From: Sva-07 sp963747375
Lineage (GTDB): Bacteria; Actinomycetota; Acidimicrobiia; Acidimicrobiales; Ilumatobacteraceae
DNA: 64,000 nucleotides
NCBI GenBank assembly: GCA_963747375.1
Contig: CAVVFL010000017.1
Span: 124,001-188,000 of the forward strand
Direction of reading: 5' to 3'
Under the pieces are notes generated by a model. That model saw only the letters and a list, made by a program, of their open reading frames with translations, was not told where the DNA came from and ran no database searches. Both the position numbers and the translations under genes were made by a program. Below, in pieces: positions 17,347 through 26,278 of this stretch (the first letter of the stretch is position 1; every line of letters starts with the position of its first letter).

Positions 17347-17459
17347 AACAACCAATCGAGTGAGCCAACGTCGTCTCACCCCCCTCTGGGGCATCATCGA
17401 AACGAATCGGTCCGTCCGCCCGCAACCGATTCGTCGAGGTGATGCCCCAGTACATTTTT
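17347..17459 (+). ncRNA. Putative small RNA driven by tandem promoters
   Basis: The stretch between the P2 start and the terminator T-run is about 113 bases and has no ORF of merit. It contains a small hairpin GTGAG-(10)-CTCAC (17360-17379), a run of six C, and a long 26-bp imperfect stem (17386-17450) followed by TACATTTTT. A transcript from P1 would be about 170 bases. It sits beside recR-dnaX, where some bacteria keep the SRP RNA, but the conserved GGAA tetraloop and asymmetric internal loop of SRP RNA are absent. I cannot assign it to a known family. Confidence 0.65.
17386..17459 (+). terminator. Terminator hairpin of the putative small RNA / thl-recR convergence
   Basis: CTGGGGCATCA pairs with TGATGCCCCAG and ACGAATCGGT with ACCGATTCGT across a 5-base mismatched bulge, with a 13-base loop. 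A T-rich tail (TACATTTTT) follows on the plus strand. It could also terminate recR transcripts from the other side. Confidence 0.75.
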
Positions 17460-17484
17460 CGGCTGAGTGCAACGACCAGGGCGG

Positions 17485-18090
17485 TCAGTCGACGGTGCGG
17501 CGACCTTCGATGGCACGACCGAGCGTGAGTTCGTCGGCGTACTCGAGGTCGCCACCGACGGGCAGACCGCTGGCGATGCGAGTCACCGTCAACCCGATCG
17601 GCTTCAGCAGCCGGGCGAGGTACATCGCGGTGACTTCGCCTTCGGTGTTCGGGTTGGTGCACAAGATGATCTCCTCGATGCCCTCGGGCTCGATCCGAGC
17701 GACGAGTTCACGGATCTTGAGGTGCTCGGGGCCGATCCCCTCGAGCGGACTCATCGCACCGAGCAGCACGTGGTAGCGACCACGGAACTCACCGGTCTTC
17801 TCGATGGCCACGATGTCACGAGACTCCTCGACCACGCACACCATCGACGAGCTGCGACTCTCGTCGCTGCAGATCGGGCACAGCGGTCCCTCGGCGACGT
17901 TGAAGCACCGCTCACAGAACCGGACCCGCGCCTTCGCATCGGTGATCGCGAATGCGAGGCGGGTGGCGTCCTCGGTGGGCACCTTCAGCAGGTGGAACGC
18001 GATGCGTTGCGCCGACTTCGGACCGATGCCCGGAAGCCGACCGAGCTCGTCGATCAGCACCTGGACCGGTGCGGTGTAGTTCCCCGCCAT
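17485..18090 (-). CDS. recR: Recombination protein RecR
   Basis: This 201-residue protein has the RecR layout: N-terminal helix-hairpin-helix (LGRLPGIGPKSAQRIAFHLL), C4 zinc finger (CERC...CPIC), and a Toprim domain (VCVVEESRDIVAIEKTGEFRGRYHVLLGAMSPLEGIGP). With RecF and RecO it loads RecA at gaps. Its ATG overlaps the dnaX stop (ATGA), giving the classic dnaX-recR operon. Confidence 0.97.
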   Translation of the reverse strand: MAGNYTAPVQVLIDELGRLPGIGPKSAQRIAFHLLKVPTEDATRLAFAITDAKARVRFCERCFNVAEGPLCPICSDESRSSSMVCVVEESRDIVAIEKTGEFRGRYHVLLGAMSPLEGIGPEHLKIRELVARIEPEGIEEIILCTNPNTEGEVTAMYLARLLKPIGLTVTRIASGLPVGGDLEYADELTLGRAIEGRRTVD

Positions 18091-19947
18091 CAGCCGGCCT
18101 CCTCGATCAACTCAGACCCGGGGAATGCTTCGGCCAGTCGGTCGATCGGCGTCTTCACCGACTCGGGCGGGGCGTCGATGAGATCATCCAGGTCGACGTC
18201 GTCATCGTCGGGCAGGACGTGGGTGACGGTCGCGTCACCGGCCTCGTCGAACGCACCCGTCGAGTACACGGGCGTCGCCGACGACGAGGCATCACCGACT
18301 CGTCCGGCGTCGTCACTCGCTGCCAGGGTCTGCTCGGGTGCCGGACTGCGATCACCGTCGTCGTTCCCGCCGCTCCCGCCGTCGAGCAGTTCGATCGTGA
18401 CGGTCGAGCCGACCAGCTCGCTGAGGGCCTTCTCGACGGCCGCGCGGTGTTGCTCACACTTGCTGCGGTGCACGGCATTCGGGACCGCGAGGGTGAGGAC
18501 GCCGACGCCGCTGCGCACGAAGGTGGCCGGGGCGTAGATCGCACGGGGCATCCCCTTCAGCGACGGCTTGACCGTGTTCTCCCACACGTCGGCCGTGATC
18601 GAGTCCTGCGACTGCAGCGCCGCCGGCTCGCCGGCGCGCTCGCCATCGGTGATCGGTCGGCACCACTTCGGGCCGCGACGGCCGTGGCGGGGCAGCAGCA
18701 GCCGGAACCGAAGCAGCGGGAGCCGATTCGGCGCCGTTCTGCGGCTCGGGCATCGTGCGGCGGACTCGACCGCCGAGGGCGGCACGACCGGTCGACGGAT
18801 CGACCGGCGGCCGGGCGACCGCAGGTGCCGGCGCGGCGACACTCCCGTCGGCGAGCTGGCGCTCGATGCGATCGAGGCGGGCCACGAGTGCCGAGGTGTC
18901 GGTGGAGACCGCGTCGGCGGTCAGCTGCACCGTGGCCACATCGAGCAGCACTCGCGGGTCGGGGGCGTGACGCATCTCGGTGAGCGCCGCGCCGAGGAGT
19001 TCGATGCCGCGCACGAGCCCGGCCGCCCCGAGCCGCTGCGCCTGCTCGGCGAGACCATCGAGACGGTGCGACGGCAGCTGCACCAGTTCGGGCGCCATCA
19101 GCGACAGGAACCCGTTGCGCAGGTAGCCGATCAGTTCCTCGGTCAACGTCCGCGGCTCGGTGCCGAGCGAGATGGAGTGCGCCACCATCGTGAGTGCCCG
19201 CCCGGGATCGTGATCGATCATCGCCTCGACGAACTCGTCGAGTGCAAGGTTGGTGATCCCGTCGTCGCCGGTGCTCGCCACGAGTTCGAGCGCGGAGAGC
19301 GTGTCGCGGGCCGACCCGCCACCGCGCGTGAGGACCTGCTCGATCGCCGCATCGCTGACCTCGAGGCCCGCGTCGGCGGCGACCCAGCGGACGTGCTCGG
19401 CGAGCGTGTCGGCCGCGAGGAGGTGGAACTGCAGGTGCTGGGTCCGGCTGATGATCGTCGCCGACATCTTCTGCGGATCGGTGGTGGCGAGCACGAACAC
19501 GACGTGGGGAGGCGGTTCCTCGAGGGTCTTCAACAGCGCCGCCTCGGCATTCGGCGTCAGCATGTGGACCTCGTCGAGGATGTACACCTTGTGCCGGCCA
19601 GGCGTGCCGAGCGACGCCTTCTCGATCAGGTCGCGCATGTCGTCGACCTTGTTGTTGCTCGCCGCGTCGAGTTCGTGGACGTCGTAGCTCGTGCCCCGCT
19701 CGACCGACAGGCACGACTCGCACTCGCAGCACGGTTCGCCGTCCTGCGGATTCTCGCAGTTGAGGACCTTGGCGAGGATGCGCGCCGTCGATGTCTTGCC
19801 GGTGCCACGGGGACCGGAGAAGAGGTACGCCTGGCCCTCGCGCCCCTCTGCCACCGCGGTCCTCAGTGCCCGCACGACGTGGTCCTGGCCCTTCAGTTCA
19901 CTGAAGCGACGGGGCCGGTAGCGACGGTAGAGCGACTGGATGGCCAT
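18090..19947 (-). CDS. dnaX: DNA polymerase III gamma/tau subunit (one extra base near 18654)
   Basis: The protein opens MAIQSLYRRYRPRRFSELKG, then Walker A GPRGTGKTS, a C4 zinc module (CENP..CCECESC), DEVHML and SRTQHLQFHLL. It is the clamp-loader ATPase. A single +1 break at minus-strand CCGACC[G]ATCACC joins the AAA+ part to the C-terminal tau-like region (ITADVWENTVKPSLKGMPRA). Corrected length is 618 residues. No A-rich slippery heptamer is present at the break, so programmed frameshifting of the E. coli type is unlikely. The start at 19947 is preferred over an ATG 9 bases upstream. Confidence 0.93.
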
Positions 19948-20027
19948 CGCGTGCACGATAGCGATGGGATGTCACAGCCCGCGGACGTGCACACATCACA
20001 CGGCGCCGAGTTCGTACAGTCGACTGG

Positions 20028-20510
20028 ATGCGTTCAGCCCATGTCAGCCGTCGACATCCGGCCGGGATCGTCGCCGTGCTCTGCCTGATCGGTGCCATCG
20101 CCGTGGCGAGCTGCAGCGACCCCGTCGCGCCGGTCACCTACGAGGACTACCTCGGCGAACTCCAGGCCATCTGCAGCTCGACGACCGAGCAGCTGCTCGC
20201 GCTGCCGCCGGCGCCCGAACAGATCGCCGTCGCCGACCTGGCGACAAGTGCGGCGGGCCTGCTCGACGGTGAGGCGACGCGAGTGAGTCGGCTCGACGTT
20301 CCCTCCGGTGACGACGTGCCGGTCGACGACCTCGGGGCCGACCATCGCGCGTTCGTCCGCAACACCCAGGATCAGGCAGACGCGTGGCGGGCCGTCGCGG
20401 TCGCCGACGACCTCGCCGAGTCCACGCAGCTGATCGCCCAACTCGTCGGTGGCCGAAACGAACTCGCCGACTCGATGGGTGCGTCCAGCTGTGTCCGCGG
20501 CAACCTGTGA
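20028..20510 (+). CDS. Hypothetical lipoprotein
   Basis: A 160-residue protein with a lipoprotein signal (IVAVLCLIGAIAVAS-C, lipidated Cys29). The mature part is helical, acidic and Ala/Leu-rich, with one further Cys pair (Cys48 region and Cys near the C-terminus) that could form a disulfide. I recognise no family. It is transcribed away from dnaX and towards the CopCD gene 50 bases downstream, so an envelope role is likely. Confidence 0.6.
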   Translation: MRSAHVSRRHPAGIVAVLCLIGAIAVASCSDPVAPVTYEDYLGELQAICSSTTEQLLALPPAPEQIAVADLATSAAGLLDGEATRVSRLDVPSGDDVPVDDLGADHRAFVRNTQDQADAWRAVAVADDLAESTQLIAQLVGGRNELADSMGASSCVRGNL

Positions 20511-20559
20511 ACGGAGTGTCTGACAACGCGACGGGTGCGACCACTAGCCTTTGCCGATC

Positions 20560-22401
20560 GTGAACGAGCGCACACCTGTTCCCTCCCGACGCCCCCGCGT
20601 GCGCTCGCTGGTCCTCGTCGCGCTCGCGGCACTCGGCGCCGTCCTGCTGACCCCGGGGGTGGCCCTCGCCGAGAACTCCGTCGCCAGCTCGACACCCGCC
20701 GACGGCTCAACGGTCGCCACCTCGCCCGCCTCGATCGAGATCACGTTCAACGAGGAGCTCGGCGAGGTCAACACGATCGCCGTGCAATGCGACGCCGAGC
20801 TCTACACGGTCGGCCCGCGGCGCGTGAGCGACGACGGTCTGACGCTCGCGGCCGACGTGGTCGATGCGCTCCCCAAGGGCAACTGTACGGTCAGCTGGGG
20901 TGTCAGCGATGCCGACGGGCAGCCCAACGGGGCGGGGAACCTGTCGTTCCGGGTCGAGAACGACGCCGCCACCGCCGAGACGACGCCGACGACCGAGACG
21001 GCGCCCGACGCCACCGACACCGGCGGCCTGACCACCACGGATTCGACGACCTCGAGCGGCGACGTCGCCGAATTGTCGAGCGTCGATTCTGGCCAGGGCC
21101 CACTGTGGTTGGGTCGACTGCTGTCGGACCTCGGAATCGCCGTGCTCTTCGGTTCGCTCGTGCTCATCGCGGCCGCATGGCCAGAGGGCGTCGAGTACCT
21201 GCTCGCCGTCCGATTCATTCGAGCCACCTGGGTCGTGGCGTTCGTCGGCGCCGTGCTGTACGTCGCGGCGGCGACTGCGGCGGTGACCGGCAGCGGCCTG
21301 GGAAGTGGTCTCAACCCGCTGAACTGGGCCGACCTGTTCAACGCCGGCATCCCCGGCATCGCCGCCGTCGCCCGATTCGTGCTCGTCGCGGCGAGCGCCT
21401 GGGTCGCGTTCCGACCCGATCGGGTCATCGACCCGGTCACCCAGATGGCGGCCCTGCTGATCCCGGCCCTGGCGACGGCAACCCTCGGGCTCAGCCGGAC
21501 CGACATGGATCTCGCGCTCATCGCCGTCCCCCTCTCGATGATCCACGCGCTCGCCATGGCCATCTGGCTCGGCGGCGTCGTGCTGCTCGCCCGGGTCGTG
21601 CTCGCCGGCCCCGGTGAGGAGGACCTCGTCCATGCCGTCCGCGGTTTCGGGCGGCTCTCGACCGGTGCCATCGTCGTCACGATCGCCACCGGCATCGGTC
21701 AGATGATCCTGCTCGACGGCGGCAACTTGTTCGGATCGTCGCACGGACGCGTCGTGCTGCTGAAGACGGTGGTCGTTGCGTTCATGGTGTTCATCGCCAT
21801 GTCGGCGCGTCAGTACGTGAACTCGAAACTGCCTCGCGCCGACGAGCTGACGATCCCGACCGCCGATCGCCTGCGCCGCGCCTTCGGCGCGGAGGCCGCT
21901 GCCGGGCTGCTGGTGCTCGCTCTGAGCGCCTGGCTGGTGACGCTCAGCCCGCCGAACATCGACGCCGGCTCATCGGTCGACTACGCGATCGTGTTGCAGG
22001 TCGAGTCGCCCGAAGCCGACCTCGACGTCACCGTGAAGTTCACCAGCAACGTGGTCGGCCTGTCCGGCATGTGGGTGCAGGTCGACGCTCCGGAGAGTGA
22101 CCTGTCGGGTCTCGAGGTCGTGATGACGGCGCCGTCCAACGATGTCGTCGGAAGCATCACCCAGCCCGTGCCGCTGAACGGTCCCGGTGTCGGCGTGGTA
22201 CCGCCCGCGCAGGGCATCCCGTTCTCCGTCGCCGGCGACTGGACGTTGACGGTCAACGCGGTCACCGCCAACGGCGTGTTCAACAGCGACCCGCAGATCT
22301 TCACGATCCAGAACCCCGACGGCTCGGTGCCGACGACGCAGCTGACGACCCCGCCCGTCGTCACCGTCACCATCCCCACGCCCACGACGCTCGGCGGCTG
22401 A
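20560..22401 (+). CDS. CopC-CopD fusion protein (copper-resistance family)
   Basis: This 613-residue protein has a signal peptide (SLVLVALAALGAVLLTPGVALA), a CopC-like beta domain (SVASSTPADGSTVATSPASI...), a Thr-rich linker, about eight TM helices of the CopD type, and a second extracytoplasmic beta domain. CopD proteins move copper across the membrane. The mature N-terminus reads AENSVASS and lacks the N-terminal His of copper-binding CopC, so Cu(II) binding there is doubtful. The GTG at 20560 is chosen because TAGCCT lies 9 bases upstream; a TTG at 20551 is in frame. Confidence 0.85.
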   Translation: MNERTPVPSRRPRVRSLVLVALAALGAVLLTPGVALAENSVASSTPADGSTVATSPASIEITFNEELGEVNTIAVQCDAELYTVGPRRVSDDGLTLAADVVDALPKGNCTVSWGVSDADGQPNGAGNLSFRVENDAATAETTPTTETAPDATDTGGLTTTDSTTSSGDVAELSSVDSGQGPLWLGRLLSDLGIAVLFGSLVLIAAAWPEGVEYLLAVRFIRATWVVAFVGAVLYVAAATAAVTGSGLGSGLNPLNWADLFNAGIPGIAAVARFVLVAASAWVAFRPDRVIDPVTQMAALLIPALATATLGLSRTDMDLALIAVPLSMIHALAMAIWLGGVVLLARVVLAGPGEEDLVHAVRGFGRLSTGAIVVTIATGIGQMILLDGGNLFGSSHGRVVLLKTVVVAFMVFIAMSARQYVNSKLPRADELTIPTADRLRRAFGAEAAAGLLVLALSAWLVTLSPPNIDAGSSVDYAIVLQVESPEADLDVTVKFTSNVVGLSGMWVQVDAPESDLSGLEVVMTAPSNDVVGSITQPVPLNGPGVGVVPPAQGIPFSVAGDWTLTVNAVTANGVFNSDPQIFTIQNPDGSVPTTQLTTPPVVTVTIPTPTTLGG

Positions 22402-22440
22402 CCTGACAACTGGTGCTGACGCCAGTCGTCACCGCAACCT

Positions 22441-23544
22441 CTACATGGTCACGAAGTCGTGGAAGGAGACGGGTTCGGCGACGTCGAGTTGGTCGTAGGT
22501 GCACGATTCGGGGGTCCGATCGGGCCGCCAACGAATGAAGCCGACGCCATGACGGAATCGACGACCTTCGAGCTGACCGAACGACACCTCGGCGACGAGC
22601 CCCATCCGGATCGCAACGAACGACAGATCCTTGCCGGCGTTCCAGCGGCTGCCACCACTCGTCGCAGCGCCGACGGCGTCACCGTCGAACTCGGCCCACT
22701 CCCGCCAGGGGTGACCCTCGAGCGCGTCACGGGTTCGTGGCTCCAGTTCAGCGAGGAGTTCGGCCCGCCGTGTCGCCGAGAACGACGCGGCGACACCGAC
22801 CGAGTGCATGGCGCCGGCCGCGTCGAACAGACCGAGCAGCAGCGATCCGACTCCCTTGCCGTCCTTGTGGATCCGGTAGCCGGCCACCGCGCAGTCGGCC
22901 GTGCGTTGGTGTTTGATCTTGGCGAGCGCCCGCTTGCCGGGCTGGTAGGTGCCGTCGAGCGGCTTGGCCACGACACCGTCGAGCCCAGCGCCTTCGAAGC
23001 GGTGGAACCAGTCGTCGGCCACCGCACGGTCGGTCGTCGCCGGCGTCACGTGGACGACATCGTTCGCAGTCAGGGCCTCGACGAGCGCTGCCCGGCGCTC
23101 GACCATCGGCTCGTCGAGGAGTGACGTGTCGCCGAGGGCGAGGAGATCGAAGGCCACGAACGCCGCAGGGGTCTCGGCGGCGAGCCGATTGATGCGCGAC
23201 TCCGCCGGGTGGATCCGCTGGAGCAACGCATCGAAGTCGAGGCCTGCGCCCGAATCGCCGGCAACGACGATCTCACCGTCGACGACACAACGATCGGGCA
23301 ATGCCCCGAGGAGTGGCGCCGCGAGTTCCGGGAAGTACCGCCCGAGCGGGCGCAGTTTGCGGGAGATGAGTTCGAGCCGGTCGCCGTCGCGGAAGACGAT
23401 GCAGCGGAACCCGTCCCACTTCGGCTCGAACAGCCACCCATCGCCGTCGGGAATGGAGCGGGCGAGCTTGGCGAGCATCGGCTCCAGCGGGGGCTGGAAC
23501 GGCAGGTTCATCGGCGGACGAGGATCGGGTGACGAGGCAGCCAT
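22441..23544 (-). CDS. ATP-dependent DNA ligase (LigC-like)
   Basis: This 367-residue ligase contains motif I EPKWDGFRCIVF (nucleotidyl Lys), the RLELISRKLRPL and VDGEIV elements, AFDLLAL, GLDGVVAKP (motif IV) and ALAKIKHQRTADCAVAGYR (motif V), then an OB domain. It matches the short actinobacterial LigC/LigD-ligase class used in repair and end joining. The ATG at 23544 precedes MAASSPDPRPPMNLPF; a second ATG is 33 bases in. Its upstream region is shared with the divergent carboxylase gene and contains TGTCGG...TAGATC, which loosely resembles a damage promoter. Confidence 0.9.
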   Translation of the reverse strand: MAASSPDPRPPMNLPFQPPLEPMLAKLARSIPDGDGWLFEPKWDGFRCIVFRDGDRLELISRKLRPLGRYFPELAAPLLGALPDRCVVDGEIVVAGDSGAGLDFDALLQRIHPAESRINRLAAETPAAFVAFDLLALGDTSLLDEPMVERRAALVEALTANDVVHVTPATTDRAVADDWFHRFEGAGLDGVVAKPLDGTYQPGKRALAKIKHQRTADCAVAGYRIHKDGKGVGSLLLGLFDAAGAMHSVGVAASFSATRRAELLAELEPRTRDALEGHPWREWAEFDGDAVGAATSGGSRWNAGKDLSFVAIRMGLVAEVSFGQLEGRRFRHGVGFIRWRPDRTPESCTYDQLDVAEPVSFHDFVTM

Positions 23545-23601
23545 CGCCTCGCAGTCTTGTCGATCTACCGGACTGGTCCGACAGCCACTAACTTCGCTTG
23601 G

Positions 23602-25155
23602 GTGACGAACTCGATGCAGGACAAACTCGCCGACCTCGCGGAGCGCCGCGATCAGGCGATCAACGCCGGATCGCCCCGGTCGGTCGAGCGCCAGCACGAG
23701 AAGGGCAAGATGCTCGCCCGCGAGCGCATCGACTACTTCCTCGACGAGGGCTCGTTCCACGAACTCGACATGCTCGCCCGCCACCGCGCTCACGGCGCCG
23801 GCCTCGAGGACCGTCCGTACACCGACGGTGTCATCACCGGCTGGGGCATGGTCGACGGCCGCAAGGTCTTCGTCTTCTCGCAGGACTTCACCGTGTACGG
23901 CGGCGCGCTCGGCGAGGTCTTCGCCGAGAAGATCCACAAGCTGATGGACCTCGCCCTCAAGGTCGGCGCCCCGGTCGTCGGCCTCAACGACGGCGCCGGC
24001 GCGCGCATCCAAGAAGGTGTGGTGAGCCTCGCCAGCTACGGAGGGATCTTCCACCGCAACGTGCTGTCGTCGGGGGTGATCCCGCAGATCTCGGTGATCC
24101 TCGGCCCGTGCGCCGGCGGTGCGGTGTACTCGCCCGCCATGACCGACTTCATCTTCATGGTGCGCGAGTCCAGCCACATGTTCATCACCGGCCCCGACGT
24201 GGTCAAGACCGTGACCGGCGAAGACGTCACGCTCGAGGAACTCGGCGGCGCGATGTCGCACGCCACCAAGTCGGGCGTCGCCACGTTCGTCTCGTCGGAC
24301 GAGAAGGCCTGCCTCGACGACGTGCGCTTCCTGTTGTCGTTCCTGCCGTCGAACAACCTCGAGGAGCCGCCGATCGAGGACCTCGGCGACGACCCCGATC
24401 GGCTCTGTCCCGAGTTGCGCGACATCCTCCCGGCCAGCCCGAACCTGCCGTACGACATGACCGAGGTCATCCGCCACGTCGTCGACGACGGCGAGTTCTT
24501 CGAGTACTTCCCGCACTGGGCGAAATCGATCGTGTGCGGGTTCTCCCGCATCGACGGCATGCCCGTCGGCATCGTCGGCAACCAGCCCAAGGTGCTCGCC
24601 GGAGTGCTCGACATCGAGTCGTCGGAGAAGGCCGCCCGATTCGTGCGCACCTGCGACTCGTTCAACATCCCGCTGATCACGTTCGTCGACGTGCCCGGCT
24701 TCCTGCCCGGTGTCGATCAGGAGTACGGCGGCATCATCCGCCACGGCGCCAAGCTGCTCTACGCCTACTGCGAGTCGACCGTGCCGCGAATCCAGATGAT
24801 CACCCGCAAGGCCTACGGCGGCGCCTACGTCGTGATGAACTCCAAGTCGATCGGCGCCGACCTCGCGTTCGCCTGGCCGACCGCCGAGCTGGCGGTGATG
24901 GGGCCGCAGGGCGCCGTCGAGATCGTCTACCGACGCGAACTCCAGCAGGCCGCCGACCCGATCGCCCGCCGCGCCGAGCTCGTACAGGAGTACACCGAGA
25001 AGTACGCCACTCCGTATGCCGCAGCCGAGCGGGGCTACATCGACGATGTGATCGACCCTGCCGAGACGCGCCAGAAGCTCGTGGCGGGCCTGCGGATGTT
25101 GGCCACCAAACGCGAGGAACTGCCTCGGCGCAAGCACGGCAACGTGCCGCTGTGA
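23602..25155 (+). CDS. Acyl-CoA carboxylase, carboxyltransferase (beta) subunit
   Basis: This 517-residue protein has the two crotonase-like halves of biotin-dependent carboxyltransferases: VFVFSQDFTVYGGALGEVFAEKI, GLNDGAGARIQEGV and ILGPCAGGAVYSPAMTDF in the N-half, and VDVPGFLPGVDQEYGGIIRHGAKLL and ITRKAYGGAYVVM in the C-half. It is closest to propionyl/acetyl-CoA carboxylase AccD5-type subunits. The GTG at 23602 has TAACTT 7 bases upstream. A small AccE-like subunit lies 900 bases downstream; the biotin-carrier alpha subunit is not in the window. Confidence 0.93.
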   Translation: MTNSMQDKLADLAERRDQAINAGSPRSVERQHEKGKMLARERIDYFLDEGSFHELDMLARHRAHGAGLEDRPYTDGVITGWGMVDGRKVFVFSQDFTVYGGALGEVFAEKIHKLMDLALKVGAPVVGLNDGAGARIQEGVVSLASYGGIFHRNVLSSGVIPQISVILGPCAGGAVYSPAMTDFIFMVRESSHMFITGPDVVKTVTGEDVTLEELGGAMSHATKSGVATFVSSDEKACLDDVRFLLSFLPSNNLEEPPIEDLGDDPDRLCPELRDILPASPNLPYDMTEVIRHVVDDGEFFEYFPHWAKSIVCGFSRIDGMPVGIVGNQPKVLAGVLDIESSEKAARFVRTCDSFNIPLITFVDVPGFLPGVDQEYGGIIRHGAKLLYAYCESTVPRIQMITRKAYGGAYVVMNSKSIGADLAFAWPTAELAVMGPQGAVEIVYRRELQQAADPIARRAELVQEYTEKYATPYAAAERGYIDDVIDPAETRQKLVAGLRMLATKREELPRRKHGNVPL

Positions 25156-25168
25156 CGAGGCGGGCGCG

Positions 25169-26044
25169 ATGAGCGACGCCAGTTCGATCCCCGGCCAACC
25201 CTCCTTGCCAGGGTCGCCGCCGCCGCTCCCACCTCCCCCATCCGCGGTGCCACCGCCACCGCCTGCACCCTCACCGCCACCGCCGCCACCACCCGCTGCG
25301 GTGCCTCCACCGCCTCCCTCTGTCGCCGTCCCACCACCGCCGCCGACCACCACACCACCACCGGCAGTCGCCGCGGTACCGCCACCACCGCCGCCGACGA
25401 CGTCGCCAGGTCCTGCGTCCCCACCGGCCGGCTACGACGACGAACTCGCTGAGCTGCTGGCGCGGATCGACGAGGAGGGCGACATCAGCGCCCCAGCCGT
25501 CGGTGCAGCGCTGACGAAGCCGACCGACGTGACCCGGCCCGAGCGCGCCGCGGCCGCCGTCATCAAGACCGAGGGGGGCCTCGACTTCGACCCCGTGTTC
25601 GCCTCGTTCGCCGCGCGGGCCGTCGGGCTGTTGGTCGACCTGGTGATTCTCACGCTGCTGCTGATCCCCGGCATCGCACTGATCGCGATCGGGTCGACGC
25701 CACTCGTCCTGCTCGGTCTCGCCGCGATCGTCGCCGGTTTCGCCGTCGGAACGGCGCTGTACGCGCGAGCGATCACCTCGACGGGTCAGTCCGTCGGAAA
25801 CCGCGTGGCGGGAACCAAGGTCGTCGATGCCCGCAACGGACGCTCCGTCGCGTCGGGCGAAGCCGGGTTGCGCTACATCCTGCGATTCACCGTCTCGATC
25901 ATTCTGTTCATCGGGTACTTCGTCGCCTTGGCCGACACGCAGCGCCGGACGTTCCACGACAAGATCGCCGGCACGGTCGTCACGCGACCAGCGCGTGAGT
26001 CGTGGTCGATCGACGACGAGGTTGCGGCCCCACCGAGGGCCTAA
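25169..26044 (+). CDS. Proline-rich RDD-family membrane protein
   Basis: About 95 N-terminal residues are almost all Pro, Ala, Ser and Thr (long PPPPP runs), followed by an acidic linker. An RDD domain then carries three hydrophobic segments (SFAARAVGLLVDLVILTLLLIPGIALIAIG; LVLLGLAAIVAGFAVGTALYA; ILRFTVSIILFIGYFVALAD). GQSVGNRVAGTKVVDARNG is the conserved inter-helix motif. RDD proteins are envelope proteins, some linked to ion transport, otherwise uncharacterised. A similar gene lies 235 bases downstream. Confidence 0.8.
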   Translation: MSDASSIPGQPSLPGSPPPLPPPPSAVPPPPPAPSPPPPPPPAAVPPPPPSVAVPPPPPTTTPPPAVAAVPPPPPPTTSPGPASPPAGYDDELAELLARIDEEGDISAPAVGAALTKPTDVTRPERAAAAVIKTEGGLDFDPVFASFAARAVGLLVDLVILTLLLIPGIALIAIGSTPLVLLGLAAIVAGFAVGTALYARAITSTGQSVGNRVAGTKVVDARNGRSVASGEAGLRYILRFTVSIILFIGYFVALADTQRRTFHDKIAGTVVTRPARESWSIDDEVAAPPRA

Positions 26045-26054
26045 CGTGGCAACG

Positions 26055-26261
26055 ATGTCCGACGCAGCCCACGCCCAGACCTCGGTCCGACCGGTGCCGA
26101 CCGACGAGGAGGCCGCGGCGATCATGGCTGCCACCGAGGTGCTGTGGCCACGGCCGGTGGTCAACGGGCCGGCCTCGTCGGCTCGACACCACGTGTGGCG
26201 ATTCAGCGGCCGTTGGTGGTCACGCCCGGTGCCCGCGCGTCGCGACCGTCCGTATCGCTGA
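26055..26261 (+). CDS. Small acyl-CoA carboxylase epsilon-subunit-like protein
   Basis: A 68-residue protein, MSDAAHAQTSVRPVPTDEEA... with WRFSGRWW near its C-terminus. The pattern of a TDEEAAAIMAAT helix, a short Pro-rich linker and a W-x-x-SGRWW end matches AccE-type epsilon subunits that stabilise actinobacterial carboxylase complexes. It sits downstream of the carboxyltransferase gene. TAACGT (26042-26047) lies 7 bases before the ATG and overlaps the previous stop codon, so it may be transcribed on its own. Confidence 0.7.
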   Translation: MSDAAHAQTSVRPVPTDEEAAAIMAATEVLWPRPVVNGPASSARHHVWRFSGRWWSRPVPARRDRPYR

Positions 26262-26278
26262 TCTGACACACTCGCGTC

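Noticed and set aside
17347..17459. SRP 4.5S RNA or 6C RNA at the recR-dnaX locus
   Set aside because: The GGAA tetraloop and AGCAG internal loop of SRP RNA are absent. Only one C6 run is present, and it is not in two hairpin loops as in 6C RNA.
18640..18670. Programmed frameshift in dnaX producing gamma and tau
   Set aside because: The shift is +1, there is no A-rich slippery heptamer, and the same type of single extra base occurs in many unrelated genes of the window.
23545..25353. Minus-strand extension upstream of the DNA ligase through the carboxylase gene
   Set aside because: It is an antisense artefact of the carboxyltransferase gene and the Gly-rich mirror of the polyproline tract; the ligase starts at 23544.
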